Assembly: GCA_017467105.1 (NCBI GenBank)
Contig: JAFTSU010000009.1
Location: forward strand, 1 to 64,000
Direction of reading: 5' to 3'
DNA from: Clostridia bacterium
GTDB taxonomy: Bacteria; Bacillota; Clostridia; Oscillospirales; CAG-272
Length of the DNA: 64,000 nucleotides
This document shows positions 7,275-16,462 of this stretch, one piece after another. Every line of letters begins with the position of its first letter. Position 1 is the stretch's first letter. Under the pieces are notes generated by a model. It was not told where the DNA came from, searched no databases, and saw only the letters and a program-made list of their open reading frames with translations. The position numbers were made by a program, and so were the translations under genes.

Positions 7275-8343
7275 ATTTTTCACCCAAAGACTTTCATCGC
7301 TTGAGGCGTACGTACCGGGTGAGCAGCCCAAGGATATGCAGTACGTCAAGCTGAATACAAACGAATCACCCTTTCCGCCGTCACCGTCGGTAAGCGCCGC
7401 CGTTATGGAGGAGGCAGGCAGACTTATGCTTTACTCTGATCCGGAGAGCGCCCGTCTTACAGCAAAGCTGGCAGAGTATTACGGCGTTTCCGCGTCCGAG
7501 GTAATTATGACAAACGGATCAGACGAGGTCTTGAATTTTGCGTTTATGGCGTTTTCCGATGAGGATCATCCTATCGCTTTTCCCGAGATAACCTACGGCT
7601 TCTATCCCGTTTTTGCGAAGCTCAACCGTATTCCATACACACAAATTCCGCTTCGTGACGATTTTACGGTAAATTATAGGGATTACGTTGGCATTTTCAA
7701 AAACATAGTGATTGCCAACCCAAATGCTCCGACCGGACTTTCACTTTCTTCTTCAGAGATAGAGGAAATAGTTGCCTCTAATCCGGATAACGTCGTAATC
7801 ATTGACGAGGCGTACGTTGATTTCGGTGGAGAATCCGCCATACCTCTCGTGCGTAAGTACAAAAATCTTTTAGTCACAGGCACGTTTTCCAAGTCTCGCT
7901 CTCTCGCAGGCGCAAGGCTTGGCTTTGGTATAGCCTCTCCCGACATTATCAGGGATCTTAATACCATAAAGTATTCAACTAATCCCTATAACGTCAACAG
8001 AATGACCGCCGCAGCGGGATATCAGGCGCTTGTAGACAGCGAATATTACACTAATAATTGCAAAATTGTCGTACAGAATAGGGAATACACAAAGGATGCC
8101 CTACGTTTAAGAGGCTTTAAGGTTCTTGATTCCAAGGCTAATTTTCTCTTCGCACAAAGCCCTCTTATATCCGGTGAGGAGCTGTATCTGAAGCTTAAAG
8201 CGCGCGGTGTGCTTATCAGACACTTTAACACCCCAAAAATTGCTAACTATAATCGCATAACCGTCGGTACTCGCGAGCAGATGGATATCCTTCTCTCCCG
8301 TATTGACGAGATTTTGAAGGAGAAAAAAGATGAGAACAGCTGA
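7267..8343 (+). CDS. hisC: Histidinol-phosphate aminotransferase
   Basis: HisC is a PLP enzyme of fold type I that transfers an amino group from glutamate to imidazole-acetol phosphate. Landmarks are LNTNESPFPPS (29-39), NPNAPTG (151-157), IIDEAYVDF (178-186) and the PLP lysine Lys209 in TFSKSRSLAGAR. I chose ATG 7267 (MSKFFTQRL), which overlaps the hisD stop, rather than a TTG three codons earlier. It is 358 aa. It overlaps hisB by 14 bp. Confidence 0.94.
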   Translation: MSKFFTQRLSSLEAYVPGEQPKDMQYVKLNTNESPFPPSPSVSAAVMEEAGRLMLYSDPESARLTAKLAEYYGVSASEVIMTNGSDEVLNFAFMAFSDEDHPIAFPEITYGFYPVFAKLNRIPYTQIPLRDDFTVNYRDYVGIFKNIVIANPNAPTGLSLSSSEIEEIVASNPDNVVIIDEAYVDFGGESAIPLVRKYKNLLVTGTFSKSRSLAGARLGFGIASPDIIRDLNTIKYSTNPYNVNRMTAAAGYQALVDSEYYTNNCKIVVQNREYTKDALRLRGFKVLDSKANFLFAQSPLISGEELYLKLKARGVLIRHFNTPKIANYNRITVGTREQMDILLSRIDEILKEKKDENS

Positions 8344-8917
8344 AATAAAGCGTAAAACCAAGGAAACGGATATATGTCTGCAGCTTAACCTTGACGGCAC
8401 AGGCGCCTCATCGGTAGATACCGGTTGCGGATTTCTCGATCATATGCTCACCCTTTTTTCCAAGCATTCACACTATGATCTTTCGGTAACCTGTAAGGGC
8501 GACACACAGGTGGATTATCACCACACCGTTGAGGACGTTGCTATTTGCCTTGGCACAGCGTTTTCAAAGGCTCTTGGAGATAAGCGTGGCATCTGCCGCT
8601 ACGGTGACATAATTCTTCCCATGGATGAAACGCTCGTTCTATGCGCTGTCGACATATCCGGCAGAGATTATCTTGGATTTGCATTAAATATACCTGCAGA
8701 GAAGATAGGTGATTTCGATACCGAACTTTGCGAGGAGTTTATGTGCGCATTTGTCAGAGAATCGTCTCTGACTCTTCATCTGCGTCAGCTTGCGGGTGGT
8801 AATTCTCACCATATAATCGAGGCATCCTTTAAGGCGCTCGGCAGAACGCTTGCTAAGGCGACGGCTATCTCGGAGAAGTACGCAAACGAGATCCCATCTA
8901 CCAAAGGAGTCATCTGA
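8330..8917 (+). CDS. hisB: Imidazoleglycerol-phosphate dehydratase
   Basis: HisB removes water from imidazole-glycerol phosphate. It is a monofunctional 195-aa enzyme without the HAD phosphatase domain of E. coli HisB. The two metal-binding repeats are visible: GFLDHML (34-40) with VDYHHTVEDV (61-70), and LRQLAGGNSHHIIEASFKA near residues 151-169. No histidinol phosphatase gene is visible in the operon, so that step must be encoded elsewhere. Confidence 0.95.
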   Translation: MRTAEIKRKTKETDICLQLNLDGTGASSVDTGCGFLDHMLTLFSKHSHYDLSVTCKGDTQVDYHHTVEDVAICLGTAFSKALGDKRGICRYGDIILPMDETLVLCAVDISGRDYLGFALNIPAEKIGDFDTELCEEFMCAFVRESSLTLHLRQLAGGNSHHIIEASFKALGRTLAKATAISEKYANEIPSTKGVI

Positions 8918-8918
8918 T

Positions 8919-9527
8919 ATGATAGCCATAATTGACTATGGGGTCGGCAATCTATTTTCACTTCGGTCGTCCTTTGACGCAATAGGAGCGGAAACGGTGA
9001 TAACCTCAGATCCAGACGTGATCCGATCGGCTGATAAGGTGCTTCTTCCGGGAGTCGGAGCATTCGAGGACGCGCGTCGCAAGCTTCGTTTATCCGGTCT
9101 TGATAAGGTGGTAGTAGAGGAAGCGACGGCGGGCAAGCGAATAATGGGTATTTGCCTTGGAATGCAGATGCTCTTTGAGCGTAGCTACGAGTATGGTGAG
9201 CATGAGGGACTCGGCTTACTTTCCGGCTCCGTTATAGGTATGCAGGGCACCTTGCCCGAGGATCTTAAGATCCCTCATATAGGTTGGAACAGTCTCTCTG
9301 TTAAGTCAGAGCATCCGATCTTCAAGTACGTAAAGGATGGAGATTTCGTATACTTCGTTCACTCCTATTATGCTGTAGACTGCGATAACAGCCTGCTTGC
9401 CACTACGGATTACGGTAAAGAGATAACAGCGGCGGTAGCATCCGGCAACGTTTGCGGAACGCAGTTCCACCCGGAGAAGAGCGGAGAGGTCGGTCTCGGT
9501 ATTCTCCGCGCCTTTGCTGAATGGTGA
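8919..9527 (+). CDS. hisH: Imidazole glycerol phosphate synthase glutaminase subunit
   Basis: HisH is the class I glutamine amidotransferase that feeds ammonia to HisF. The triad is visible: Cys79 in GICLGMQ, and His184 and Glu186 in TQFHPEKSGEVG. The start is ATG 8919 (MIAIIDYGVGN), one base after the hisB stop and behind AAAGGAG; a longer frame to 8850 only shadows hisB. It is 202 aa. The 3' end carries the first unit of a 42-bp tandem repeat that continues into the gap before hisA. Confidence 0.95.
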   Translation: MIAIIDYGVGNLFSLRSSFDAIGAETVITSDPDVIRSADKVLLPGVGAFEDARRKLRLSGLDKVVVEEATAGKRIMGICLGMQMLFERSYEYGEHEGLGLLSGSVIGMQGTLPEDLKIPHIGWNSLSVKSEHPIFKYVKDGDFVYFVHSYYAVDCDNSLLATTDYGKEITAAVASGNVCGTQFHPEKSGEVGLGILRAFAEW

Positions 9528-9665
9528 TCGGCAGCTATATTATTATCCGTACATTTGTCGAATGTTGACCGACAGAGCTGATCATTTTCCGCATAGCTAT
9601 CGAATTGTGACCGGCAGAGCTGATCATTTTTCACACATTTACTGAATGGGAATTGGGCTGATCAT
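9519..9665 (+). repeat. Imperfect 42-bp tandem repeat between hisH and hisA
   Basis: Units start with GAAT at 9519, 9560, 9602 and 9644, a spacing of 41, 42 and 42 bases; the last unit is partial. The shared core is GAATnnTGACCGnCAGAGCT followed by GATCATTTT. The first unit lies inside the hisH 3' end. The 241-bp hisH-hisA gap is the longest in an otherwise overlapping operon. I see no stable terminator in it. Confidence 0.7.
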
Positions 9666-9768
9666 AAAACGATCTCGTCGCAGAGTGTGTTTTGTATCCC
9701 CATTAAACTTAAACTCTGCTTCGGTTTATTCGCAGATTTCTAACAATTATTACGAAAAGAGATGTATA

Positions 9769-10491
9769 ATGATTATTTTCCCGGCAATAGATCTCTACGA
9801 GGGTAAGGCGGTCCGTCTTTATAAGGGCGATTATAACGAGATGACCGTGTATAGCACTAATCCTCCACAGATCGCAGAAAAATTTGTACAAGCAGGCGCC
9901 GGTTCAATACATATAGTTGATCTTGAAGGCGCTAAGGACGGTACGACACCTAATATATCCGTTATAGAAGAGATTGTCCGTTCAACAGGACTTTTCGTTG
10001 AGGTTGGCGGCGGCATCAGAAGCATGGATGTCCTTGACAGATATATGTCAATAGGCGTTGGTAGAGCTATACTCGGCACAGCTGCAGTTACTGACGAAGA
10101 CTTTCTTATCTCTGCCGTGGCGCGCTATGGCGACAGAGTGGCTGTCGGAGCTGATATAAAGGACGGTTACGTAGCTATCAAGGGCTGGACGGAAAAGTCT
10201 CGATATACCATGGAGAGCTTTTTTGATAAGATGCAGAGCCTTGGTGTAAGCACTGTCATTTGTACCGATATATCAAGGGACGGTGCGATGCGAGGCACAA
10301 ATCTCGAAATGTACCGTTCTCTAGGCGAAAGATATTCGCTTAACGTTATAGCCTCAGGCGGAGTATCAACCTTAGAAGATGTAAGAGCACTCAGCCGTAT
10401 GAATTTATACGGCGCTATAATAGGAAAGGCGTACTACACCGGATCAATAGATCTTGGTGAAGCTATACGAATAGGTCAAAATGATAACTAA
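9769..10491 (+). CDS. hisA: ProFAR isomerase (1-(5-phosphoribosyl)-5-[(5-phosphoribosylamino)methylideneamino]imidazole-4-carboxamide isomerase)
   Basis: HisA is a TIM-barrel Amadori isomerase that converts ProFAR to PRFAR. The start ATG 9769 gives the canonical MIIFPAIDLYEGKAVRLYKG with catalytic Asp8; the open frame running upstream to 9646 would add residues unlike the family. The phosphate-binding loops VGGGIRS and IASGGVSTLED are present. It has 240 aa. The Shine-Dalgarno is modest (AAAAGAGA). It overlaps hisF by 11 bp. Confidence 0.94.
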   Translation: MIIFPAIDLYEGKAVRLYKGDYNEMTVYSTNPPQIAEKFVQAGAGSIHIVDLEGAKDGTTPNISVIEEIVRSTGLFVEVGGGIRSMDVLDRYMSIGVGRAILGTAAVTDEDFLISAVARYGDRVAVGADIKDGYVAIKGWTEKSRYTMESFFDKMQSLGVSTVICTDISRDGAMRGTNLEMYRSLGERYSLNVIASGGVSTLEDVRALSRMNLYGAIIGKAYYTGSIDLGEAIRIGQNDN

Positions 10492-11239
10492 AAGGATAAT
10501 TCCTTGCCTGGACGTCAGAGACGGAAGGGTAGTCAAGGGAACGAATTTTCTGAACGTTTCAGACGTAGCGTCACCCGTTGATCTTGCGGAGATCTATTCA
10601 CGTGAGGGCGCGGATGAGCTCGTCTTTTACGATATAACGGCATCAAACGAGGGAAGAAGACTTTTTACAGATATTCTGACATTTACGGCACGCAAGGTCT
10701 TTATACCTCTTACAGTAGGCGGAGGCATAAACACCTTGGATGATTTTCACCGCGTGCTTACAGCAGGCGCGGATAAGGTCAGCGTAAATTCAGGAGCGAT
10801 AAGAAATCCCGAGCTTATAGGCGAGGCTGCAAAGCGATACGGAGATCAGTGCGTAGTTCTTTCCGTTGATATCAAGCGCGTTGACGGTGAGTTTCGCGTA
10901 TTCAGCAAGGGTGGACGCGAGGATACAGGTATGGAGGCTATCTCCTGGATACGTCGATCGGTCGATATGGGCGCGGGCGAGGTAGTTGTCAATTCCATAG
11001 ATACAGACGGTGTCAAGGGAGGCTTTGACGTTGAGCTTTTGCGTCTTGTAACAGAAGCAGTCAAGGTTCCTGTTATTGCATCCGGAGGAGCCGGATCTGT
11101 AGAGCATTTTATCGATCTTTTCCATAAAGTACCGAATATTGATGCCGGACTTGCGGCTTCCGTCTTCCATTTTGGTGAGATAAAAATACCCGATCTAAAG
11201 GTGGCGCTTTCAGAGGCAGGTATTAACGTCAGATCATGA
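10481..11239 (+). CDS. hisF: Imidazole glycerol phosphate synthase cyclase subunit
   Basis: HisF is the TIM-barrel cyclase partner of HisH and makes imidazole glycerol phosphate plus AICAR. Asp11 in IIPCLDVRDGRVVKG and the second catalytic Asp in VLSVDIKR are present, as are the phosphate loops VGGGINT and IASGGAGS. It is 252 aa, typical for the family. It is followed by a 51-bp gap before hisIE. Confidence 0.96.
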   Translation: MITKRIIPCLDVRDGRVVKGTNFLNVSDVASPVDLAEIYSREGADELVFYDITASNEGRRLFTDILTFTARKVFIPLTVGGGINTLDDFHRVLTAGADKVSVNSGAIRNPELIGEAAKRYGDQCVVLSVDIKRVDGEFRVFSKGGREDTGMEAISWIRRSVDMGAGEVVVNSIDTDGVKGGFDVELLRLVTEAVKVPVIASGGAGSVEHFIDLFHKVPNIDAGLAASVFHFGEIKIPDLKVALSEAGINVRS

Positions 11240-11290
11240 CATATTATTTGAAAATCCAGATATAAAGCAGAGCAGAATAAGGAGCGAAAT

Positions 11291-11941
11291 ATGATTAACA
11301 TAAATGAACTTAAATTTGACAAGGACGGACTTATCCCCGCGATAGTCGTGGATTCAATATCCAAGAAGGTCCTGACCCTTGCATATATGAACCGCGAGAG
11401 CCTTGCGATCACTATGGAGCGCGGGTTGACCTGCTTCTTCAGCCGCTCAAGACAGGAGCTTTGGCTCAAGGGCGAAACCAGCGGCAACTATCAGCACGTA
11501 GTATCCATCACCGCCGACTGTGATAAGGATGCTCTCGTCGTTGTAGTAGAGAAGGACGGACCTGCTTGCCATACCGGTACAGACTCTTGCTTCACCTCTC
11601 CCGTGTACTCAAGCGATAAGCTTTCCGAGTTTTCTCTTGATGGACTTTACGCTCTTCTTACCGATAGGCGCAATACTCGTCCCGAGGGTTCATATACCAC
11701 ATACCTTTTCGACAAGGGTATAGATAAAATACTTAAAAAGGTAGGCGAGGAAAGCACCGAGGTCATCATTGGCGGCAAGGCGGGCGACAAGAAGGAAACA
11801 GTTTATGAAATCGCCGATCTTGCCTATCACGTAATGGTGCTTATGGTTGAAATGGGCATCAGCGTTGAGGATATCCACCGCGAGCTTGCTTCCCGTCACG
11901 TTATCGATCACAAGGTAAAGCAAGAAAAAATGACGAAATAA
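11291..11941 (+). CDS. hisIE: Bifunctional phosphoribosyl-AMP cyclohydrolase / phosphoribosyl-ATP pyrophosphohydrolase
   Basis: HisIE performs steps 2 and 3 of the pathway. The HisI domain (about 1-110) shows [14 protein letters not shown] and the zinc cysteines in [11 protein letters not shown] and [11 protein letters not shown]. The HisE domain (about 118-216) shows the helical metal site [15 protein letters not shown] and the second helix [17 protein letters not shown] 11291 follows AAGGAG. It ends the operon; I see no clear terminator before the next promoter at 11978. Confidence 0.95.
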   Translation: MININELKFDKDGLIPAIVVDSISKKVLTLAYMNRESLAITMERGLTCFFSRSRQELWLKGETSGNYQHVVSITADCDKDALVVVVEKDGPACHTGTDSCFTSPVYSSDKLSEFSLDGLYALLTDRRNTRPEGSYTTYLFDKGIDKILKKVGEESTEVIIGGKAGDKKETVYEIADLAYHVMVLMVEMGISVEDIHRELASRHVIDHKVKQEKMTK

Positions 11942-11977
11942 CTCGCCAAATATACTAAAAAAATTAACACTTTTCAG

Positions 11978-12006
11978 TTGACATATATTAGTTTCTTTGA
12001 TATAAT
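11978..12006 (+). promoter_or_regulatory. Promoter of the HPr-like gene
   Basis: TTGACA (11978-11983), 17 bases, TATAAT (12001-12006). The promoter lies 37 bases before the ATG, so the gene is expressed apart from the his operon. Confidence 0.85.
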
Positions 12007-12042
12007 ATCAGCAGAAAACATCTTAAGAAAGGATAAAGAAAA

Positions 12043-12276
12043 ATGAAGGAAACAGTTGTTGTATTATCAAACGTTCAGGATATCCGTGATTTTGTAAATT
12101 GCGTTATCCTTGTTGATTACGAAGTAGATCTTGTTCAGGGTAGATACACTGTAGATGCAAAGTCTATTATGGGTATTTTCTCTCTCGATCTCCTCTCTCC
12201 CATCAAGCTTATCGCTCATACAGACGATGCGGAAGAGTTTTTTGAGAATATCGCGAGATTTACAGCCAAGAATTAA
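12043..12276 (+). CDS. HPr-like protein lacking the active-site histidine
   Basis: This 77-aa protein matches the HPr fold. The regulatory-serine segment DAKSIMGIFSLD (38-49) aligns with the Ser46 region of HPr. The N-terminal GIHARPA motif is replaced by VQDIRDF, so the phosphoryl-accepting His15 is absent. It therefore cannot act as a standard PTS phosphocarrier. By analogy with B. subtilis Crh it could be a regulatory HPr phosphorylated on serine and working with CcpA, but this is inference. No PTS enzyme is encoded in the window. AAAGGA lies ahead of the ATG; its own promoter and terminator make it monocistronic. Confidence 0.75.
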   Translation: MKETVVVLSNVQDIRDFVNCVILVDYEVDLVQGRYTVDAKSIMGIFSLDLLSPIKLIAHTDDAEEFFENIARFTAKN

Positions 12277-12288
12277 AATTTACTTAAA

Positions 12289-12350
12289 AAGAAGCCGGCG
12301 GATTGGAGTGTTCTACGTTAAGGATAACACGCTAAATCCGCCGGCTTCTT
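12289..12350. terminator. Strong bidirectional terminator
   Basis: A perfect 16-bp arm pair (12289-12304 and 12335-12350, core GAAGCCGGCGGATT) encloses an inner GTGTT/AACAC helix. It separates the HPr-like gene from the convergent glycosidase gene. Confidence 0.8.
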
Positions 12351-12389
12351 ATTATTTGTAATTCAAAAATATATTTTATTAAGAAATTG

Positions 12390-14441
12390 CTATTTTATGA
12401 GCAGCATCTGCGCAGGGCATTCTCCCGTAGGTAAGGTTATTCGCCTATTCCTCGTTTTGTATAATCTGCCGCTGAATATCTCTTCATATTCACCGTCGGC
12501 GCGCAATGTAATCTCCGTTTCCTCAGCCCCCGTGTTATACACTCCGACTACAGTGTCGTTCACGTAGGTATACACGCCATCCTCGGCGTAAATATGAACG
12601 TCTGACATTTTTGCGATAGCTCTGAGGACACCGTCTGATATATTACCGAGCGCGCTGAAGAATATTTTATAATTTTCACTTTCCTTTACCACAAGGGCGC
12701 ATTTGCGCGAATCGCTGAATCTTCCCAGCGCTCGTGTATACTTCGACTTGACAAAAGGTGTTGGATTTTTCGCCGCCTCGTATCCGTAAGATGAATTGAA
12801 AGCGCGAATCTGAGCCTCGTCCTTTTCAAGCAGTCCTATCTCCATTTCCAAAAGGCGAGAGGTCCTCTCAATGCTAATGCCGTCTCTGTCGATATAATCG
12901 CACATACCAACGAACAAAAGGGATCTGCCCCCGCTCTTGAGCTCTTCATTTATGTAGCTACGCTCTGAATTGCTTAGTGTATACGCGTCAAGGAAAATAA
13001 ACAGCTTGTATTTTTCTTTATCGATCCGCATAAGGTCACTCATTGAGAATATGTCATACGGCGCGCCTATACGGCTTAGGGGTCCGCGTTGCTTTGAAAT
13101 ACATTCGTCGCACGTATCGGAGGTTTTATTGACGTAGTATAGCGACTCCGTTCCTACTATTACGCATATCTCGGAGGCAGATGATCTTGGAGTATCGAGA
13201 AGATTCTTGGATTTTTGAACCAGCCCTGCTACCTCGTTCATCAGTCCGTCGTCGTAGTACCATCCCTCCAGCATATCGAACCACCATGTTCCGCATCTCT
13301 TTGCCAGGCGGCTCATCATCTCTCGACGCATGCCGTGGATAGTTTTTTCTCTTGTATTCAATAGGTCAAGTCGGGTGAATTTTGTTTGCAGCGCGATCAT
13401 TGCGTCCTTGGTTTCCGGATCGTTGCAAAGACGCCGAGGATTGTCAAGAACTGTAGGGGTAAGGAAGGTCAAATTATCAAATGATGCGAAATATGCCTTC
13501 CCGTGAAGGTCAAGGGAGTCAGCCAGTATCATATAAGCCGAGCCATCGTCGTAAAGTCGGTATTTATAGGATGTTGGAGTTGCGATCAGGTCAACGTCCG
13601 GGCTTTCGTTTACTCTGTCAAGATCCAGATGTCCGTAGTTATATAGTCTGCGGTTATCGCCAAGCTCCAGAATATATCCAAAGAATACTCCCACGATCTT
13701 TCTAAAGTCAAGAGCTTCCTTTGCGGCGTGGCATAATTCCAGAACCAGATCGGATATGAGCTTAGCGTGAAATTTTTGATAATCAATGATAAGACTGTCT
13801 TTTTTGGGGTCAAGAAAGATCTGATTTACAGGCTTTTCAAGCTCCGAGGGGCAGGGAATAAGGATATCCTGAACGCCCATATAATCTCGAAACGCCTGCA
13901 GCTTAACAGGATGCGTTTCTTGCATATCAAATTGACTGAACCATTCGGTAGTATATCCACCGAGAAGCCAATATCCAAGAATTTTATCGTCATACCTTGA
14001 CTCCGCGTAATTAATAAACGCCTTGATATAATCAACGGTGTCGCGGCGCCATTTTTTGTTACCCGCAATCTGAGAAAGATGAGTGAACGAATCAACGTTT
14101 CCGGGGTTTTCATCAAGCCACCAGGATCTGACGTCAACGTGCAAATTGATGAAAAGATAAGCATCGGGAGCCGCATCTATAAACATCTGCATCTGTTTTT
14201 CAAAGCCTTCGAATCGGTAGTCACCGATACCAAACCAGGTTTCTCCATAGGTAGAATAGGGCATATTTATACCGGATTTTAGTCCTGAGCAATATACGTG
14301 AAAGATTCTTACTCCCGCGCCATAAAAGTCTCCCACATTGTTTTTTGTAGGTCTGAATGATTTAAACGCGACGGAATCAATGATCTTACCGTCCACGGAA
14401 ATACAGTTAACACCGTTTCTTTTAACAATTTTTGTTTTCAT
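12390..14441 (-). CDS. GH42-like glycoside hydrolase (putative beta-galactosidase-like)
   Basis: This 683-aa protein looks like a (beta/alpha)8 glycosidase related to family 42-type enzymes. The N-terminal barrel has GAGVRIFHVYCSG and a later GYWLLGGYTTEWF (about 158-170), the kind of site where these enzymes carry acidic residues. TWWFDMLEGWYYDDG (about 388-402) resembles the region before the GH42 trimerisation domain, and a Rossmann-like domain follows (about 425-560). There is no signal peptide, so it is probably cytoplasmic. ATG 14441 follows AGAGGA and overlaps the end of the phage relic by ATGA. It lies in a fucose and plant-sugar neighbourhood. The exact substrate is unknown. Confidence 0.6.
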   Translation of the reverse strand: MKTKIVKRNGVNCISVDGKIIDSVAFKSFRPTKNNVGDFYGAGVRIFHVYCSGLKSGINMPYSTYGETWFGIGDYRFEGFEKQMQMFIDAAPDAYLFINLHVDVRSWWLDENPGNVDSFTHLSQIAGNKKWRRDTVDYIKAFINYAESRYDDKILGYWLLGGYTTEWFSQFDMQETHPVKLQAFRDYMGVQDILIPCPSELEKPVNQIFLDPKKDSLIIDYQKFHAKLISDLVLELCHAAKEALDFRKIVGVFFGYILELGDNRRLYNYGHLDLDRVNESPDVDLIATPTSYKYRLYDDGSAYMILADSLDLHGKAYFASFDNLTFLTPTVLDNPRRLCNDPETKDAMIALQTKFTRLDLLNTREKTIHGMRREMMSRLAKRCGTWWFDMLEGWYYDDGLMNEVAGLVQKSKNLLDTPRSSASEICVIVGTESLYYVNKTSDTCDECISKQRGPLSRIGAPYDIFSMSDLMRIDKEKYKLFIFLDAYTLSNSERSYINEELKSGGRSLLFVGMCDYIDRDGISIERTSRLLEMEIGLLEKDEAQIRAFNSSYGYEAAKNPTPFVKSKYTRALGRFSDSRKCALVVKESENYKIFFSALGNISDGVLRAIAKMSDVHIYAEDGVYTYVNDTVVGVYNTGAEETEITLRADGEYEEIFSGRLYKTRNRRITLPTGECPAQMLLIK

Positions 14442-15470
14442 ATTTTTCCTCTGATATTTAGTTGTTTATCGGATAGTTTCTCTCCGTCCGTCTTCGCCAG
14501 TCCCTCAAACGCCCTCGCCAGCTCCTCTCTCTGCTCCGTGTCGGAGAGTGATGATCTGCCCTCGAAAATTTTTTCTGAACTTTTTTCGTCAGAAGTGTTG
14601 ATTTTTTTTGCAGAATCGGGTATAATTATATTAGATGCAGAACCGATGTCTGATCCCTTGCTCTTTTTGTTAAGAGTAATACCAGAGCCGGTAGGTTCTG
14701 CATCGTTTTTATTTTTGTATGCAAAATTTGTTCCGTCCGGCATTAGAATCCTGTGTGTTTTGTATCTATATTTCCCCGTTTTTTTACCACAACGACCATG
14801 TTACCACGCACATCGTTTATAATAACGGGAGCTGCAATAGTGATAGTAGAAAAACCTTCATTTTTGTGGTCTGTATGACCAGATATAATAATGCCTCTTT
14901 TTAACACTTTGGGTACCGCCATCCATGCAGCATATTCCGCTTTGGTAAAAAGATAATTTGAACTTTCACCTATCTCGTTGTCACCTAAAAGAATAATACC
15001 AAAATTCTGTCTTTCGACTTTAAAACCAATTTGCCTGTATAGCTCTTTTGCATCTTTTCGAGAGCTTATTTTATCTATAACATCATAATTTATATTTGCA
15101 ACGGGAGCCATTTCATTAACCTGAGCAATGTGCGCACGTAACTGTGTTTTAATCGATTGATTTTCAGAATTTTCAACTAAAGAATATCGTACATCTTTCT
15201 TCTCCCCGCTAACCTTCACGTTTTCGCTTTTCGTGTTCGTTAGCGGCTTTTTTTCTGCATTTTGGGGTGCTTTCGCTTCTTCCGTGATCGAAAGCTCCGC
15301 CTGGCGGAAAGAGTCTCGGAGGACGCTCTCAGAGCCTTTACAAAGATATCCTCAAGCTTCGCTCTCGCCTTTCTCGTAGCCGCCTCGGCTATGCGTTGCT
15401 CCGGTGTTTTTGCCGTGTAGTCGGTCTTGCTTCTAAATATCCTCTTGAAGAAGTCTGATAGGGGATACAC
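14438..15470 (-). pseudogene. Frameshifted relic of a phage/ICE polyvalent protein with a PBECR-type nuclease-like domain
   Basis: Three consecutive minus-strand frames (15470-15240, 15219-14743 and 14743-14438) read as one protein if two -1 frameshifts are corrected. The first lies near 15310-15325, where KALR continues as ESVLRDSFRQAELS. The second lies in the 7-A run near 14780, where VVVKK continues as TGKYRYKTHRILMPDG. The parts are a MuF/head-protein-like tail (TPEQRIAEAATRKARAKLED), a linker ending DVRYSL, and a domain with ELYRQIGF and the KTHRILMPDG end that I associate with PBECR/colicin E5-like nucleases of phage proteins. It ends at the GH start codon and begins inside the AraC gene. 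It is probably non-functional. Confidence 0.65.
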
Positions 15471-16245
15471 CGAATTTCTTTTTAAAAATACGAGAAAAAT
15501 ATGAAGGGCTTGAAAAGTTAAGCAGATAGCTTACCTCACTGACGTTAAGCTCGCCCGTCTCGATCAGTAGCTTTGCCCTCTCTAACCTCTTCTTTAGACA
15601 ATATTCCTTCGGGGACATACCCAGCGCATCAACAAACTTCTTTCTGAAAAAGCTCTCTGAGAGATGGCATCTTTCCGCAAGTAACCGAATAGGAATATCT
15701 TCTTTCGAGTGAAGCTCGATGTATTCAATAGCAGGGGCGACGGGGCTATGCTTTCCTGCTAGTATGCGTTGCCCCCGAAGAGAATTCTCACATAAAAGTC
15801 TGAGTATACCAAAAAAATCAGCCATCCGTCCTACGTATGTGCTATGTTCATTCATCACCCTCTCAAATATTTCGGAGATCGCGGTGTTTTTTATCGACTC
15901 TATATGAACCACAGAGTTTGAAAACGTGTAAGGCTTTCTGTCGCGCTCCAGATCAAAATTAAAAAGTAGGGAAGGAGGGGAATCTGAAACTTCCGAAAAC
16001 ATAGATCTATAGTACGATCCTTTCGGGAGATAGAGCAGGTCACCGCGATCTGCGCATATCACCTCTCCGCTTGGTAAAAACACCTCCAGCTTGCAACCTC
16101 TTATATAAAGAAGTCCGTGATGCACGCGCGGCTTGGTAAGGAAATCAACCTCGCTGCCATTGTTAAAATAGCTTTGAACGAAGAAATTTAAATTTCTGAC
16201 GTCGAACCCCTGCTCCGCAGGATCAAAAGCATTACCTATCACCAC
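15433..16245 (-). CDS. AraC-family transcriptional regulator
   Basis: This 270-aa regulator has an N-terminal cupin-like sensor region (VHHGLLYIRGCKLEVFLPSG, then GDLLYLPKGSYY) and a C-terminal double helix-turn-helix (IPIRLLAERCHLSESFFRKKF and VSEVSYLLNFSSPSYFSRIFKKKFGVSP). The start is GTG 16245 behind GGAGGAGATGT. After GVSP the last residues (IRLLQEDI) are atypical and overlap the relic reading frame, so the extreme C-terminus seems to have been replaced when the relic arrived. It was probably the local regulator of the GH gene now separated by the relic, or of fucI upstream. Confidence 0.88.
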   Translation of the reverse strand: MVIGNAFDPAEQGFDVRNLNFFVQSYFNNGSEVDFLTKPRVHHGLLYIRGCKLEVFLPSGEVICADRGDLLYLPKGSYYRSMFSEVSDSPPSLLFNFDLERDRKPYTFSNSVVHIESIKNTAISEIFERVMNEHSTYVGRMADFFGILRLLCENSLRGQRILAGKHSPVAPAIEYIELHSKEDIPIRLLAERCHLSESFFRKKFVDALGMSPKEYCLKKRLERAKLLIETGELNVSEVSYLLNFSSPSYFSRIFKKKFGVSPIRLLQEDI

Positions 16246-16462
16246 ATCTCCTCCTTCATCTGCGCTCCCGGTTAATCAAATTATATCAAATGAAGATCAT
16301 AAATACAATTTCATTTTCGAGCCAACGCTTTACCTTTTCGCTCCTATTTTGCTACGTGGTGTGATATCGTCTTATTCGTAGGCGTACGGTTTATTAGCTC
16401 GATGAATATAATTGAACTTTAGCAATGCTTTAATTATATCATAAATCAAAATAAGTATCAAT

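Noticed and set aside
9646..9768. N-terminal extension of HisA
   Set aside because: The extra residues do not resemble HisA and cross the tandem repeat; ATG 9769 gives the canonical start.
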